From Mastigias papua (lineage: Eukaryota; Cnidaria; Scyphozoa; Rhizostomeae; Mastigiidae): DNA of 64,000 nucleotides. The position numbers and the translations under genes are program-made. This document shows, piece after piece, positions 38,018 through 59,864 of the stretch. The stretch is from NCBI GenBank assembly GCA_964019165.1, contig OZ025287.1:3695639-3759638 (forward strand). The letters run 5' to 3'. A model generated the notes under the pieces. That model had not been told where the DNA came from, did no database searches, and worked only from the letters and a program-made list of their open reading frames with translations. How positions within the stretch are numbered: the stretch's first letter is position 1; each line of letters starts with the position of its first letter.

Positions 38018-39865
38018 TCAAAAAGATCCAGCCGAGTAGGATTCACCATCCTCCTTGTCTCTTTCCTTGTCTAAGAAGCCTTTCTTGATAGCCCTCAGTC
38101 TCTTTCTTCTGTTTCTACCAAAATCAGAGGATTTAATAGCTGATAGGTTGACTCTCTGCTTGTCTTTTGCTATAGCCTCATGGAGGAAGTACTTATTGAC
38201 TGGGATGCCTAACTGAGCAAATACATCTTTTATTTTGTAAAACCCTTCATTGTAGTTGATTATGGCAGAATATGATGCAATTTCAAGACTATCCCTTCCT
38301 ACAAAAATTTCTTTGGGACACTTCTGCCATAAAACAGCATTAAATGCTTCATTCGCATTTTGAGTTTGTCCATGAAGGCATTTGTTCAAGAGTTCATTAG
38401 TGCTGAGGTCACGGAAAATTGGCTCTATCAGTGATTTTATCTCTACTGGCAGGTTGATTTTTTTCTTGTATAAGCATGTCCCATTAGCTCTGTCTTTCTG
38501 CCAATTGCACCAACTATTTTCTGATCTTGGGCAAAACTGATGACGAATGACTTCATCCTCAATATCAGTGCAGTGAAATAAGACTGCCCCAATAGCTTTC
38601 TTCATGGCATATACATTTGAAGTATTTTGCCTTATTGCCATACCATAGTATGTCTGCAATGTATTTATGTTTTTATCAGTAAGTCTTCCCTTTCCCATAA
38701 TCTTTTTGCCAGCACCTAAACATTTTCCCCTGTAATCACTTCGTAACTTTCTAAGCCGTGTTCCAAGGCGCTACTGTACATGCCCAACACATTCTAATTT
38801 TTTCGGCAATAGGTCACCATAAGGCTTTGATTCACACACTTTCAAAAAGGATCCAGTGTCACCATCTCCAATGAAATCTATATATCTAAGTTTATATTTT
38901 TCAATAGATCTGTGAAAAATAGCAACTGCTCCATCTGCTTCCATAGCACCCGATGATTTTTGATGGTTAATCTTGCATACATGGCCCCTCTTCCATTGCA
39001 CATGAGCATCTGTCCCTTCTTTCCTGCTCCATATTTGACATCCTTTGCAGTATTTTGTAAAAACTTGGCAATCAATGACTTTAGCTCCCTTTGTGGTGGC
39101 CACAACAACTCCATTTAACGAGGAATGACCTCTCTTTTGCCATGTGCCATCTATTGCTACTTGGCAATCTTCTATAACAGCATTCTCATTCAGTGCTGTT
39201 TTTCTAACTTCTTCTGCTGCTTGTTTCATGCAGGCCTGTGATACTTTTTCATATGCATCTAGAAGTTTGTCATTTATTGATGAGAATGTGTTTTTTGTCA
39301 TTGAATTAGGCATTCCCATACATGTTGTGAATGTTTTTAGTGATTCATGACCCTGTCCAATCTCTCTCATAGCCATAACTGTTTGTAAATTAACACTAAA
39401 ACAGTTTGGACCTGGGGTATTCTCCTTGAGCACAACAGGAGAGGAAAAGAATTCATGGCTCCACCTACAAGATGCACATTCTATTTTGAAACAAACAGAG
39501 AGTCCCATTTTCTTACTTTCTGAATGATGGACTGGAAACAATCCTGACTTACACAAAGGGCAAGAACCAATTTTACAAATTAGATCTTGAAGAACACTCA
39601 AGTGCATGAAGAAAAAAAAACCATGTGAACAGTCAGATTCTGTTATTTGCATATCTTCTAGTCTTATCTTTTTAGAGCTACGAGAAACAGGTGTATCAAC
39701 AAGAAGTGGTCTTTTTGAAAGTTGAGCAGTTGATGGACTCTGGGAAGCTACTTCTGTAGGCCTATGCACTTGAGTCAAGTCTGATTCTCCTTCTTCACTT
39801 GTAGTAAATTGATTCCTATAGAAACGCCGCTTTGAGCGTCTTACCTTGTTCTTTTTATTTCCCAT
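38018..39865 (-). pseudogene. Kolobok/Mutator-like transposase, interrupted by one in-frame stop
   Basis: Reads from ATG at 39865 to the stop at 38018, 615 codons plus stop, broken only by TAG at 38773-38771. The frame continues unchanged on both sides (VGHVQ, stop, RLGTRLRKLR), which points to a single point mutation. The N-terminus is basic (KKNKVRRSKRR), a likely nuclear signal. Cysteine pairs follow (CKIGSCPLC, CASC), probably zinc-binding. The core has AIDGTWQKRGHSSLNG with the first catalytic Asp, FIGDGDTGSF with the second, and after the stop QNANEAFN, a likely position for the catalytic Glu as in Mutator-like families. In-frame ATG at 38698 follows the break, but a product starting there would lack both Asp motifs. 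Confidence 0.8.
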
Positions 39866-40254
39866 CGTGTTTTATTTACTACAAGATTTCCAAATTAATA
39901 AACTAGCTAAGCAAATTCACTTCGGATAGTTGTGAGCCCCTTGACCGATGAATACCTCGTTCAGGCAAATAGTATGAATGAAACTGAGGCTAAAGAATGT
40001 TAGAAGAAAACGAATAGAAGTGCCAATGACACATGAAATGGTTGGGGCCCGAAACTTCAAGAGAGAAAATTGGGTGTGCTTTATCAACCTCCGTTGCTAT
40101 GCTGTTGCTAAGGATAAATTTATGCACATGATTTCATATTAATGCTGATATTCAGATTTAATGTAAAAATATGGAAAAACAAACCACATATTCAAAATCT
40201 GCGATAAATTCTTATGTAGATAGATGAAAGTCAAAAATTTCAAAAAATTATCAG

Positions 40255-40275
40255 TTTTAACTGTAGAATACCACC
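40255..40275. repeat. Right terminal inverted repeat of the TTAA transposon
   Basis: 21 bp ending CTGTAGAATACCACC, directly inside the TTAA at 40276-40279. One mismatch with the left end. Confidence 0.85.
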
Positions 40276-40470
40276 TTAACGAAAACATAACTCATTGTTT
40301 GCAAGGGAATACATGTATTTTAAAGAATACCCATTGTACGGAAAGTTTAGCTCATGGAGGGTTAACAGAACATTCCTCCTTCTTGAACAACGTTTTCACC
40401 GTTTGGCGGCACTTTCGTTTGTTATGATTGATCACTCGAACGATCGATCCGCAGTGTGACGTTGCCTCAA

Positions 40471-40584
40471 TCAACCAAGCCTTTCGAAACTAGTTGCATC
40501 ACTACCATTGCAGCTTCCACCTTTGTGGAACCAGTTAAAAAGGGTTGTGTTGCAAAGATGCCTGCTGTAAACACCTTGAACTGC
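40471..40584 (-). CDS. Unassigned minus-strand gene: terminal exon
   Basis: After TTGTGACAG it encodes AVQGVYSRHLCNTTLFNWFH and then KGGSCNGSDATSFERLG before TGA, in phase with the previous exon. It lies just beyond the right end of the TTAA transposon, so the transposon sits immediately downstream of this gene. Confidence 0.38.
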   Translation of the reverse strand, partial: AVQGVYSRHLCNTTLFNWFHKGGSCNGSDATSFERLG

Positions 40585-43500
40585 CTGTCACAAACAGTCA
40601 AGCGAATGCCCTGTCATATTGGAAGAAAACTAAGCGAGCCTGCCGATCTCCGGATGCTAAGTAAGCATGCATTCTTGAAGTCTATAGATGATCTCTTCCT
40701 TTGTAGATTTGTGTGGTTTAGCAACCAATTATGTAAACGTTTATAGCTAGAGCTGCGGAATGATAAGGAAATCATCTGCAAAATCGCTAATTCGAATAGC
40801 AATTGAGTATGTCCTGTTGCCATGATCAGAAGAAGTCCCTTCACAGGAGGAGCTTGTCTCTGTTCCTTTAAACGTAGTCGTTATAACAGAGCATGGATAA
40901 ATATGACTGCATTAGATCGTAAGGTTAATAATAGCACCACGTATATAGATTCACATTTTTTGTTATTTTGCCATGTCATTTTAGCAAGGGGACGGTATTC
41001 TACCATTTATAGCATGGCACACAAAGTGATTGTTCTACCACATTATACTCGTTTTACATGTTAATGGAATGGAATCCTCATATGAGCTTGGCCCACTAGT
41101 CAAATTTTCCTTTAAAAAATTCCATGGTATGTTACTGGTATTCGTTACTTTCTTCTATCGACCGAATTAACATTTCTGCAATTTATGCTTATTATACAAA
41201 TCATCAACACATTTACCGAGCGCTTATCAAAGTGGGGAAGGTATCTGAGGTCCCCACCCTCGAGCAGATACACCCCTGCCTGCCATCGGTTTGGTACAGA
41301 GATCGTTGTCAAAAATACTTGGGACATCACATACCTTTGCAATTAAACGACAACATATTCTTTTAGAAGGTACTCTTAGTAAAAGTGCTCTTGCATCTAG
41401 CCAAATAATCCCCCCAAAAGTGTTGAATTTTCAAGAGAGGACATTGCTCAACCTTTAAGGGAATAACTTGTAAGAGATAGAAAGTAAAGGAGGTGCAAGA
41501 AATCTGCAAAGCATTCTAACAATCCTGGCAAGGATGTTAGGGCCTGATACCAATAAAAATTCTTCTAGGGTTAGAAAAGTAACTCGTGTTGATACCTTTG
41601 ATGTCTTGGCAGCGCAAAAAGTGTGGCTCAAATACATTGAGCACAATAAACCAAACGTTACTTAACCACATTTTCAAGCTACATCGAACGATTACTGTAC
41701 AGTTAGGGTTTTGTTTATTTGCTAGAAATCTTTTGCATGCCCATATACAAACGCATGCGCACTCAAAAAGCGTGATACAGAAAGCAGTGAATCGCCTTTC
41801 TTCCTACTCCTTATTCTTCTATCTTGCCATGGTAGGGTGCATTCAGTATGATTTTGGTCTGGAATCATCAACCGCGGTCCTTTTTCAATTGCTATCAGCT
41901 AGAGCCGTTCGTTCCTTGGGTCCTTTCCAGCACTACCAAACTTTTTTCTGCGTACGTATTACTTGACACAATAGACTATATTCATGTTGTTGTGTTCTGG
42001 TCTTTTCTCCTAATCACCCATCAAGTATAACTTCAAAGGAGGACTCCACTTGCCGATATCTGAGCTCAGAATTGACAAACGTTCGTACAATAGCCAGCTC
42101 TTACGAAGAATGGGGAAAATATCCTTCCTAAGTGAAGGAAAGAACATTCTTTGGAAAAACTAAATCTAAAGCTGATTTAATAGTTATATTGCGGGAAATA
42201 AGAATTTGTTGAAATGAGACAATGGATTTTAATTTTGACTTCACATGTGAGAAACTTTCGCAGCTTAATTAAGCTTCAACGGTATTTGTGATGGTACAAA
42301 GCACTTCCTCCCTCATTGGTTTCCTTCTTCTCTTTTTGATTCGATAGCAATACATTAGAACGTGCCAGGTAACTCGTCCAGCTTGCTTTTCAGAGACTAG
42401 CTATTTCATAGCATGAATTGATGGATCAAAAAGCAGTAGCTGTCTTTTCTATAGTTGTAATACGTCTTTTCGATGTTGATTTTCCATAAACACATTTTAA
42501 CGTCTTTCACTTTCCTATACAGCCTATGTTATCCTCTAAGGAAAATTGGCTTATATGCTAAGCCTACTTGAGGATCCTTTCCATTCGTTTAAAAATTTGG
42601 CCAGTGTGCTGAAAAGATGATAGGACCACTAGGTTTTTGCTCTTGGGGTCTGCCCACCGAAATAATGACTCTTGATCACTTACTCTTACGTCCATGATAA
42701 ACGGGGAGGGGATGCTTCTTACTAACTCAGGTTCTCCCGCGCACTCCAGCTTACACTCGTAAGTGCCCTCTTTCATTGGATGTCAAGGAATGGAAAATGG
42801 TTTGGAAGTTCTTTAAGAAAAGAAATGTTTCTTTCACGGAGTGGTACTGTTTCTTTCACCATACATATATGTATTTTGATGTTTGTCAGAAGCGCAGTAG
42901 ACAGGTAGGTTCTCTTTAGATTTTAGAAATATTTCCAATCCTCCCGTTTATTACGACCTACAGAGCTTATAGCGACTCTCCTGTTTATTAGGAAGCTAAG
43001 AGTACATTGGGATCATAATGAAATTTGTGCAAAATAGGCCCAAGCTAGTGTAAAGTAGTTCGAAGTTTCAAGAGCCAAGGCCATGGCCAAGACACACATG
43101 GAAGAATAAAGTAAAACGTTCTCGTAAACACTTCTCAATTCCAGAAACACTTCTACTTATCTACAAGCTTACATCTTCAACACAAATATTGATAGTATAC
43201 CAAAAACCCGGAAATTTGCTTGCTTACTGAACCAGAAGAGGTCCGCCAAGCCAATAGTTCAGTAGCGACAGAGGTGTCTTGATGCAGTCACACATCAAAT
43301 GTGTGACAGAAGTTAATTTAGCGCTGTAACTTGCAGAATACTGATCGCGGGGCCTACTGTAGTTCCTAAGTAAAGCCACACTGAACTGTGTCTGAGGCTG
43401 TTTCGTGTCCAAAAGAATGCGACAAAAAGCTGCTCTCTACGAGTATTTATGTAAATGTTTCTATCCTTATCACTTTGCTCCCTACTGAAGTATGACCGTA

Positions 43501-46500
43501 ACAGTGTAAACGAGGCCAAATTACGCTAAGGTTGCATAGTCTTAACAATGTACACATTTCTTTATAAAAACCAGTAAAATTCAGGTTCAGGCTGGCTGTT
43601 CTTAATTTTTCTAAAATGTTGAGAATGAATTGTTATTAATTTGTTCTTAAGCTATTGGCAGGTAGGTAATTTAGACACAAGACAATATATAAGACAACAC
43701 TGGACGTTTGGGAAACAGGTATTATTTTTAATAACATTAGCAGAAAGTATTTTTTTGACAAAGTTTACAAGTAGAATTTGTTGATACAGTAACTAGTTTC
43801 GTCGGGAGCAACTAATTCTCGAAAATCCAAGAGGAGAAGTGATAAAGCTATCAGGTCTCCTCAAGCTAACAAGGAAATGACAGTTCATGTGAATCTAAGT
43901 GTCATTTAGCTCTAGTGATGCAAGACCACCTTGTTGAGTTGTGAGCCCACCTAGTTGAGCCGTTAGCCCACCTAAGTTGAGCTTTGAATCCACAGAGTAC
44001 ATACCATGGTACATACATTCAGTAGACGATTTTAACGCATGTTGACACTAGAGGTGGGTGTAAGGGGTCATTCAATTAGTACGTACGCTCTAAATTGGCT
44101 AAAATTTGACCCCCCCTCCCCCCTCGTACGCACACGTACGCTTGATACTCACCCCCCCCCCTTTTGCGTACGTACTCTTGGTTGTCGACCCCCCCCCCAA
44201 TCTCTAAAAAAGGTTTCTAGGCATCTGAAACCACGGAGAAAGACTTTTCAAGCTTTCACGAGACATTAAAATGATCACTTCAAATGTATTTCATGAAAAA
44301 TCTATAATACTGTTCAAACAAATGGCCACGTAGGGTATAATATGGCGCCACAATGGCCTGGTAGGTTGACGGAACCCGAGAGGGCTAGGTAATAGGGGGC
44401 TTTCAAATATACATAACTCATCGCATGTTTCCTATCTGGCACGCTAGGCAACGGCGAAAAACTAAGTGTTCAGCCTTGTAAATGCCACTAGTAAATGCCG
44501 CTATTTTAATGGGAAAAATATCGCTAGGTTTCAGTTTATTCAAAATTCCTAGGGGCCACATTGTCGGATTCGGCCGTATGTTTGACACCCCTGTACTAGA
44601 AGTAATTTCAACTGAATACGTACTTCATTAATTAATTGTTTGTGAAGGGTCCTTTGAAAATGGAAATATTGCAGGATGTATGCAAAAAGCAGATAATTTT
44701 TTGCTTTGCGTACGTACTTCATGTGTCAACCCCCCTCCCCCCTTGTACGCATTCGTACGCATTTGCTTGACCCCCCCTCCCCCCCTTCGTGCGTACGTAC
44801 TAAATGAATGACCCCTAATGCCGTCTGTGGCTGAGGTTTCTCGTCGGACAGAGGAAAGAGCTTCCAGCAAAAACAAAGATAAGCAGATTGTTCTAGCAGA
44901 CCGTGAAAACTGTGTATCAATGGATCTTTTTGCAGTGTATATAAATCTCCTTGCCTGAAAGTGTTGAGCGAGTGACAGATCCTTGATAATCGAGCACACA
45001 TTTCTCTACCACCAGATTACTAATTCGATATTTTTTAACTTGGGCTTAGATAGTTCTTTAAGATTTATCAACAATCCTTGCGTATTTGGTGCAGCTGCTA
45101 ATCTTGACTAAAAGTATCTATACTACACTCTTTTTTATAAGAACAATTTTATAGGAACATGAGCTTCAAAATTGATGGGAAATTAAGCACAGTATATTGG
45201 ATGACAGCCTAAAAAATTTTGGAAAAATAAAGAACAGCCTGCCTGAACCTCAATTTTACTCGTTTTTATGAAAAAGAGTGTAACGGAAAATGAAGTAGTA
45301 AAAGTATTTCAACCTAAGAAGATTTTCCAGCTTCTCCTTCGATATTTACACGATAGCCCTTGCGATAGCCTCAACGATTTTGGATAGCATTCATAGAAGC
45401 AGTAGCTAGAGGTTTTTAGACTTATGTATAATATGGGAAATTGCCCGACAAAGGTCAAATAGTGTGTTTTATCAATAATTCATTACCGAATGTCTTTCTT
45501 AGGTTTGTTAACTTATATTGTGTGCCGAAGGATTATAATGTAGATGGCCGCAATAGAAAATTTGAAGCCAACTAAACACGTTATGAAATGGTTCCTGCGT
45601 TAAAATCAACCGGAACATCATTCACTGGTTTATGAGGCCATTCGTAAGTTATCTGTGAAACGCTACAGGAAAGGTTTACCAGATATCCGATGTTTGATCT
45701 TGGTTATTGAAGCCATAAAAATGACGAAACTAAATGTCACGTAGAGGTTATAAATTTTCCGTGTTGCTGCCTGCTCTTAGTTTCGGTAACTCCTTGCCAA
45801 CTCACTTTTACCCAAATTGACGTATTAAAAAACTTGTAGATAGCAATAGTGACAGCAAACTTATGTGTGAAGAAGTGCGGGAGCATCTGAAAATACCAGC
45901 ATTTGTTCATAGAATCGCTTTGTTGAAGTTCAGTGTTCAACGTGGAAGAAATGATACCGGAGAAAGCACGCTTCCTCAACAACGGAAGTACTTTTCAAAT
46001 GGAATGAGGAATTAAAGCCCCGAGCATAATGACTTTTTAATCTTATGGGTTCTTTTGTTGAACATAATATATATCCTTGAAAGACATGGCATGTTATGGT
46101 TTCTCAACTTCAAGTGTCTAACTTTTCACACATGATGTTGTTGTTCAAAGGACAGAAGTACAAACCTGGCCAGACTCCTTTATAAGATAACCGTCGATAG
46201 AATCTCTCATTGAAGCGATCTGTTTCTATACTTTGTGGTTGGATTGTAATCTTTCTATTTGGAATACGAGTGGCAGGAAATTTCACAAAATTACGTCCAT
46301 ACAGGACATTAAGTTGAATGTGACTTACTGTTCGATGTCTGAAGAAACTTGAAGGTGAGGTCGGTTTTGCACATTTATTAAATTGCACCTATAAGTAGAA
46401 CTCGATTGCCCTTGATTGTACGGATATTGTGAGCACAGTCGGAACAGTTTGGCTGGGGTGTGATGTCTGATGCGTTGTCCCTCAGTCAAATGTATTCATT

Positions 46501-46997
46501 CAAAATTGACCGATTTACGCACAGAGCATAATATGCACGATGCGGTGGTTTGGATTTTTCGTCACAAATGCTGATCGTAAATAGGTACGAAGTATTAATA
46601 GGTTCAAAGGCCATTTATCTAGCGCATGTCTTATAGCCAATTGGAAGTTGTTACTGTATAATCAATATGGTAAGCGTGTGGCTAGTTCATTGTTAGAATA
46701 TAATATAGTCTAAGTTTGCTGTGTAAAGGCTGTGGAGGACTTCAGTAGACACTCAAAAGGTTTAGATGCATATTTTTGCACAGAGTATTTCGTTTTTTGT
46801 TGGCTACTTTTATATCAAAGCGACTATAGGGTTGTTAGTCTTACATTTTCGCTATTGTTGTATCTCTCACCTCAGACATATATTGAACACATTCCTTCCG
46901 AGAATGTATAAAATACGAGATGATATCAATTTGCTCAAGTACTAATTCTTCAGTAATTTCATCTGAAAGCTTAAAGAGGCTCAGTTTATGAATTGTT
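40471..46997 (-). CDS. Unassigned multi-exon gene on the minus strand (3' part)
   Basis: Six minus-strand exons join with matching phases: 46997-46871, 46388-46329, 45886-45812, 43397-43228, 41334-41217 and 40584-40471, the last ending in TGA. Each has AG before it and each internal one has a good GT donor (GTGAGA, GTAAGT, GTAAAA, GTAAGC, GTAAAT). They give about 207 residues, including QIDIISYFIHSRKECVQYMS, MLPHFFTHKFAVTIAIYKFF, SLLNYWLGGPLLVQ and WQAGVYLLEGGDLRYLPHFD. I do not recognise the family, and the 5' end is not found. Consistent phase over five junctions argues for a real gene, but each exon is short, so chance cannot be excluded. Confidence 0.42.
41217..41334 (-). CDS. Unassigned minus-strand gene: 118 bp exon
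   Basis: After completing the split Gln it encodes YVMSQVFLTTISVPNRWQAG and VYLLEGGDLRYLPHFDKRS, ending in phase 0 before GTAAAT. Acceptor AATTGCAAAG, which is not strongly pyrimidine-rich. Confidence 0.42.
43228..43397 (-). CDS. Unassigned minus-strand gene: 170 bp exon
   Basis: Encodes PQTQFSVALLRNYSRPRDQY and then SASYSAKLTSVTHLMCDC and IKTPLSLLNYWLGGPLLV. Acceptor AAACAG, donor GTAAGC. It ends with two bases (CA) that the next exon's first base (G) completes to Gln. Confidence 0.42.
44064..44815. mobile_element. MITE with 25 bp inverted ends and TAA target duplication (Harbinger-like)
   Basis: The left end reads GGGGTCATTCAATTAGTACG and the complement of the right end GGGGTCATTCATTTAGTACG, followed in both by TACGC, one mismatch in 25. 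TAA lies directly outside both ends (44061-44063 and 44816-44818). Near each end are extra GTACGTACG-like words and runs of C. At 752 bp with no transposase frame it is non-autonomous. A TWA target site suggests the PIF/Harbinger superfamily. Confidence 0.72.
45126..45280. mobile_element. 155 bp MITE with TA target sites
   Basis: The left end CACTCTTTTTTATAAGAAC and the complement of the right end CACTCTTTTTCATAAAAAC match with few differences. TA flanks both ends (45124-45125 and 45281-45282), as for Tc1/mariner-type insertions. It shares its ends with the fragments at 3563, 31375 and 33570 and so gives the full-length form of that family. Confidence 0.65.
45812..45886 (-). CDS. Unassigned minus-strand gene: 75 bp exon
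   Basis: Encodes MLPHFFTHKFAVTIAIYKFF then NTSIW, phase 0 on both sides, with acceptor ATTTTCAG and donor GTAAAA. Confidence 0.45.
46329..46388 (-). CDS. Unassigned minus-strand gene: 60 bp exon
   Basis: Encodes VQFNKCAKPTSPSSFFRHRT exactly between an AG acceptor and a consensus GTAAGT donor, phase 0 on both sides. The frame stays open past the donor for about 70 more codons, so the exon could instead run on to a stop at 46110 or to another donor. Confidence 0.4.
46871..46997 (-). CDS. Unassigned minus-strand gene: exon with SDEITEELVLEQIDII
   Basis: Acceptor GATCTAG, donor GTGAGA. It reads TIHKLSLFKLSDEITEELVL and then EQIDIISYFIHSRKECVQYM, ending SE in phase 0. An acidic, helix-prone stretch is followed by a Cys-containing segment. 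Confidence 0.45.
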
Positions 46998-47412
46998 CTA
47001 GATCGAAATTTGTGAGTGTTAAACAATGTTTATCCTATAGTAGGTGTTTGTTGTTTACATTACTTATTCTTCAATGATTGCTTTGAAAGTTTATTTAAGC
47101 AAAACATTTGACATATATAAGAATTGATTGTGTGTTGCATTCAATTTGTTTATCATAATATATGTTCATAACCTCACCTGTTGTAGACCTCAAAACATCA
47201 ATGTAATTGGTAGCTGTTATACTTCCTACCCAAATTCATGTGTAGATTTGCTCAGTGTAAAGGAAGCAGGCCTGAAAGGAAAACAAGTGCACTTTGCAGT
47301 GCCTGCTTGCCATGCTATTCAATTTCTATTGTTGAACAGACTTACTTACAAAACAGGTGTATAGCTTAGTTGTCTAATGACTCCATATGATTTATTTCTT
47401 TTGTTTTTAAAG

Positions 47413-58194
<10,782 letters not shown>

Positions 58195-58580
58195 GGAGGC
58201 ATCTATTGAGCGATGGAGGTCACTTGATACATAAATGGAATTTCTATATTTCGATGGATATGATGGAGACCTTTCAAATGTGAATGAGTGAGCTAAAAGA
58301 CGAAATGCAAGGAAAACGAACGGAGCACACAAGTGATCAACGAATGACAAAAGAAAGACGGAAGGATGCTTTGGGATGGGTGTGGTAAACCTATAGCTTG
58401 CCAAAGAGGACCAAGAAAGAGCAGTTGAGTTGGATGCTGTTTGATATTGTGCAACAATGCAACCGTAATAGTGCTCTCTCTAGAGGAGTCTGTGGTTTAA
58501 ACTCCTCACCACCATGAAGCTGACTCAATGACCTATAGTTTATAGTACCATATAAATTTGTAGTCAGTGCCTTCGAAAGC

Positions 58581-58767
58581 CTAGCCGCCAGATATTTGAG
58601 ACTTGTGATCAAGTCTGTTTTCTCCCAACTATACTGACCAATCAGCATGCAAAATGAGCTTATATGAAGCGGTGAAACCCACGTGTCGTGAGAATCCTGC
58701 ATTATGATTGGTTGGTTAGGTTAGGAGACAATCTGTCTGATCAAGCTCTTAAGCATTTGCCGGCTAT
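58581..58767. mobile_element. MITE with long inverted repeats, copy B
   Basis: Same family as 49834-50010: CTAGCCGCCAGATATTTGAG, TCTCCCAACTATACTGACCA and ATCAGCATGCA on the left, and the complementary GATTGGTTGGTTAGGTTAGG then CATTTGCCGGCTATG on the right. Confidence 0.65.
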
Positions 58768-59379
58768 GCTGTCTTAGGCATGTGTTGAAGGCAGGGGTGC
58801 CGCCCTAAACAGTTGGGAGGGGGGCTTCCAGTGGACTATATCTATGGTCCATGCCCGGAGACAAACCCAATATTGCATTCAAACTTTTCACATTTAGGCA
58901 CCTACAAGGTTATACGAAAGTTACAGGTAATCGACACAACACATACATAAAACCGTAATAAAGGGTTGGTTCATAATGCCAAGTTACAAATTCCTTTCAC
59001 AATTATACCTACCATGGAAAGGGAGCGCAGGGCCTCGCCTAAACCTATTCTAATTTTGACAAAGAGGCCTTCAAGTCCCATCCGCGGCACCTCTGACTAA
59101 AGCTGTAGTAAACAAAAATACTCAAACGAGAGTCTAATACGTGAATATTACTCGGTTATTTTTTGAATCGTCACCAAATTTCTACATTACATGCAGTTGG
59201 TGTTTTATGACAATAGTTTCCTCTGATTTAGTTTGACTAGTTTTCTTTCAATTCAAGTGTTGGTATTCGATTGCTAGAGACTTCGGATTATCTTCAGTAT
59301 TTTGCTAAGGATATAACCTTACTTTTGCATCATACATTGATAAGTGAGATGTGGGATCATTTTTCACAATTCACTAAAG
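58768..59379. other. Intergenic, nothing identified
   Basis: AT-rich sequence between the MITE and the decayed edge of the satellite. No coding or repeat structure recognised. Confidence 0.5.
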
Positions 59380-59864
59380 CTATCGCCATGTTTTTTGAGC
59401 CAAAATTAATGGAGTGAAAAATGGGCTCACTTTCATCAAGCTACCCAAGCTAGAGCATCACTTTTTCAACTAAACTTTTTCAAATGGACTCAGTTATCAA
59501 ATGAAAACTGTTCTTGTTTTAATCAATGTACCAAGGCTGTAACATACCGTTTGAACCAAAATTGATGCAGTTGAAAACATGCTCATCAATTTACCAGGAA
59601 AATGGCTTTAATTTGGGTCAACAATTTTCCAGTCCAAACTTGGTTCAATTTCGTCACTTGAACAAAGCTACAATCTCACTTTTTGAGTGAAAATTAACAC
59701 TGAGCTCAATTCACAATCAACGACGCCAAATGCCTACTTTCTCACAAGACTTTATCAGTAGACCAATGGGCCAATGTTAATCATATTGCAAAACGCTATA
59801 ACCTCTAATTTTCGTCATTTATCGGCTAACCCACTAACAAAATATCCTTACCTTTCACACAAAC
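59380..59864 (+). repeat. Decayed satellite units at the array edge
   Basis: Words of the 107 bp unit recur in diverged form: AAAGCTATCGCCATG, GAGCCAAAATTAATGG, CCAAGGCTGTAACATACCG, ACGCTATAACCTC and CATTTATCGGC. Divergence falls toward 59865, where the regular array begins. Confidence 0.55.

Larger units (their letters stand above)
37471..40275 (-). mobile_element. DNA transposon with TTAA target sites, Kolobok/Mutator-like
   Basis: The element is 2805 bp. Its left end reads GGTGGTAGTCTACAGTTAAA, and the reverse complement of its right end reads GGTGGTATTCTACAGTTAAA, one mismatch in 21 bp. TTAA lies directly outside each end (37467-37470 and 40276-40279), as expected for a TTAA target duplication. 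It encodes one transposase on the minus strand. TTAA sites are known for Kolobok and piggyBac; the transposase is not piggyBac-like, so Kolobok is my preferred assignment. The ends are well preserved, so insertion was probably fairly recent. Confidence 0.82.

Noticed and set aside
40456..40746. Plus-strand 96-codon open frame
   Set aside because: Overlaps the phase-consistent minus-strand terminal exon at 40584-40471 and has no recognisable domain.
46110..46328. Continuation of the 46388 open frame to a stop at 46110
   Set aside because: The frame is open and could be a terminal exon, but a consensus GTAAGT at 46328 allows splicing to a well-formed downstream exon. I kept the spliced model and noted the alternative there.
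47128..47364. 78-codon open frame just upstream of the DOK-like gene
   Set aside because: Does not join in phase to 47413 with any good splice site I could find, and shows no PH-like or signal sequence.
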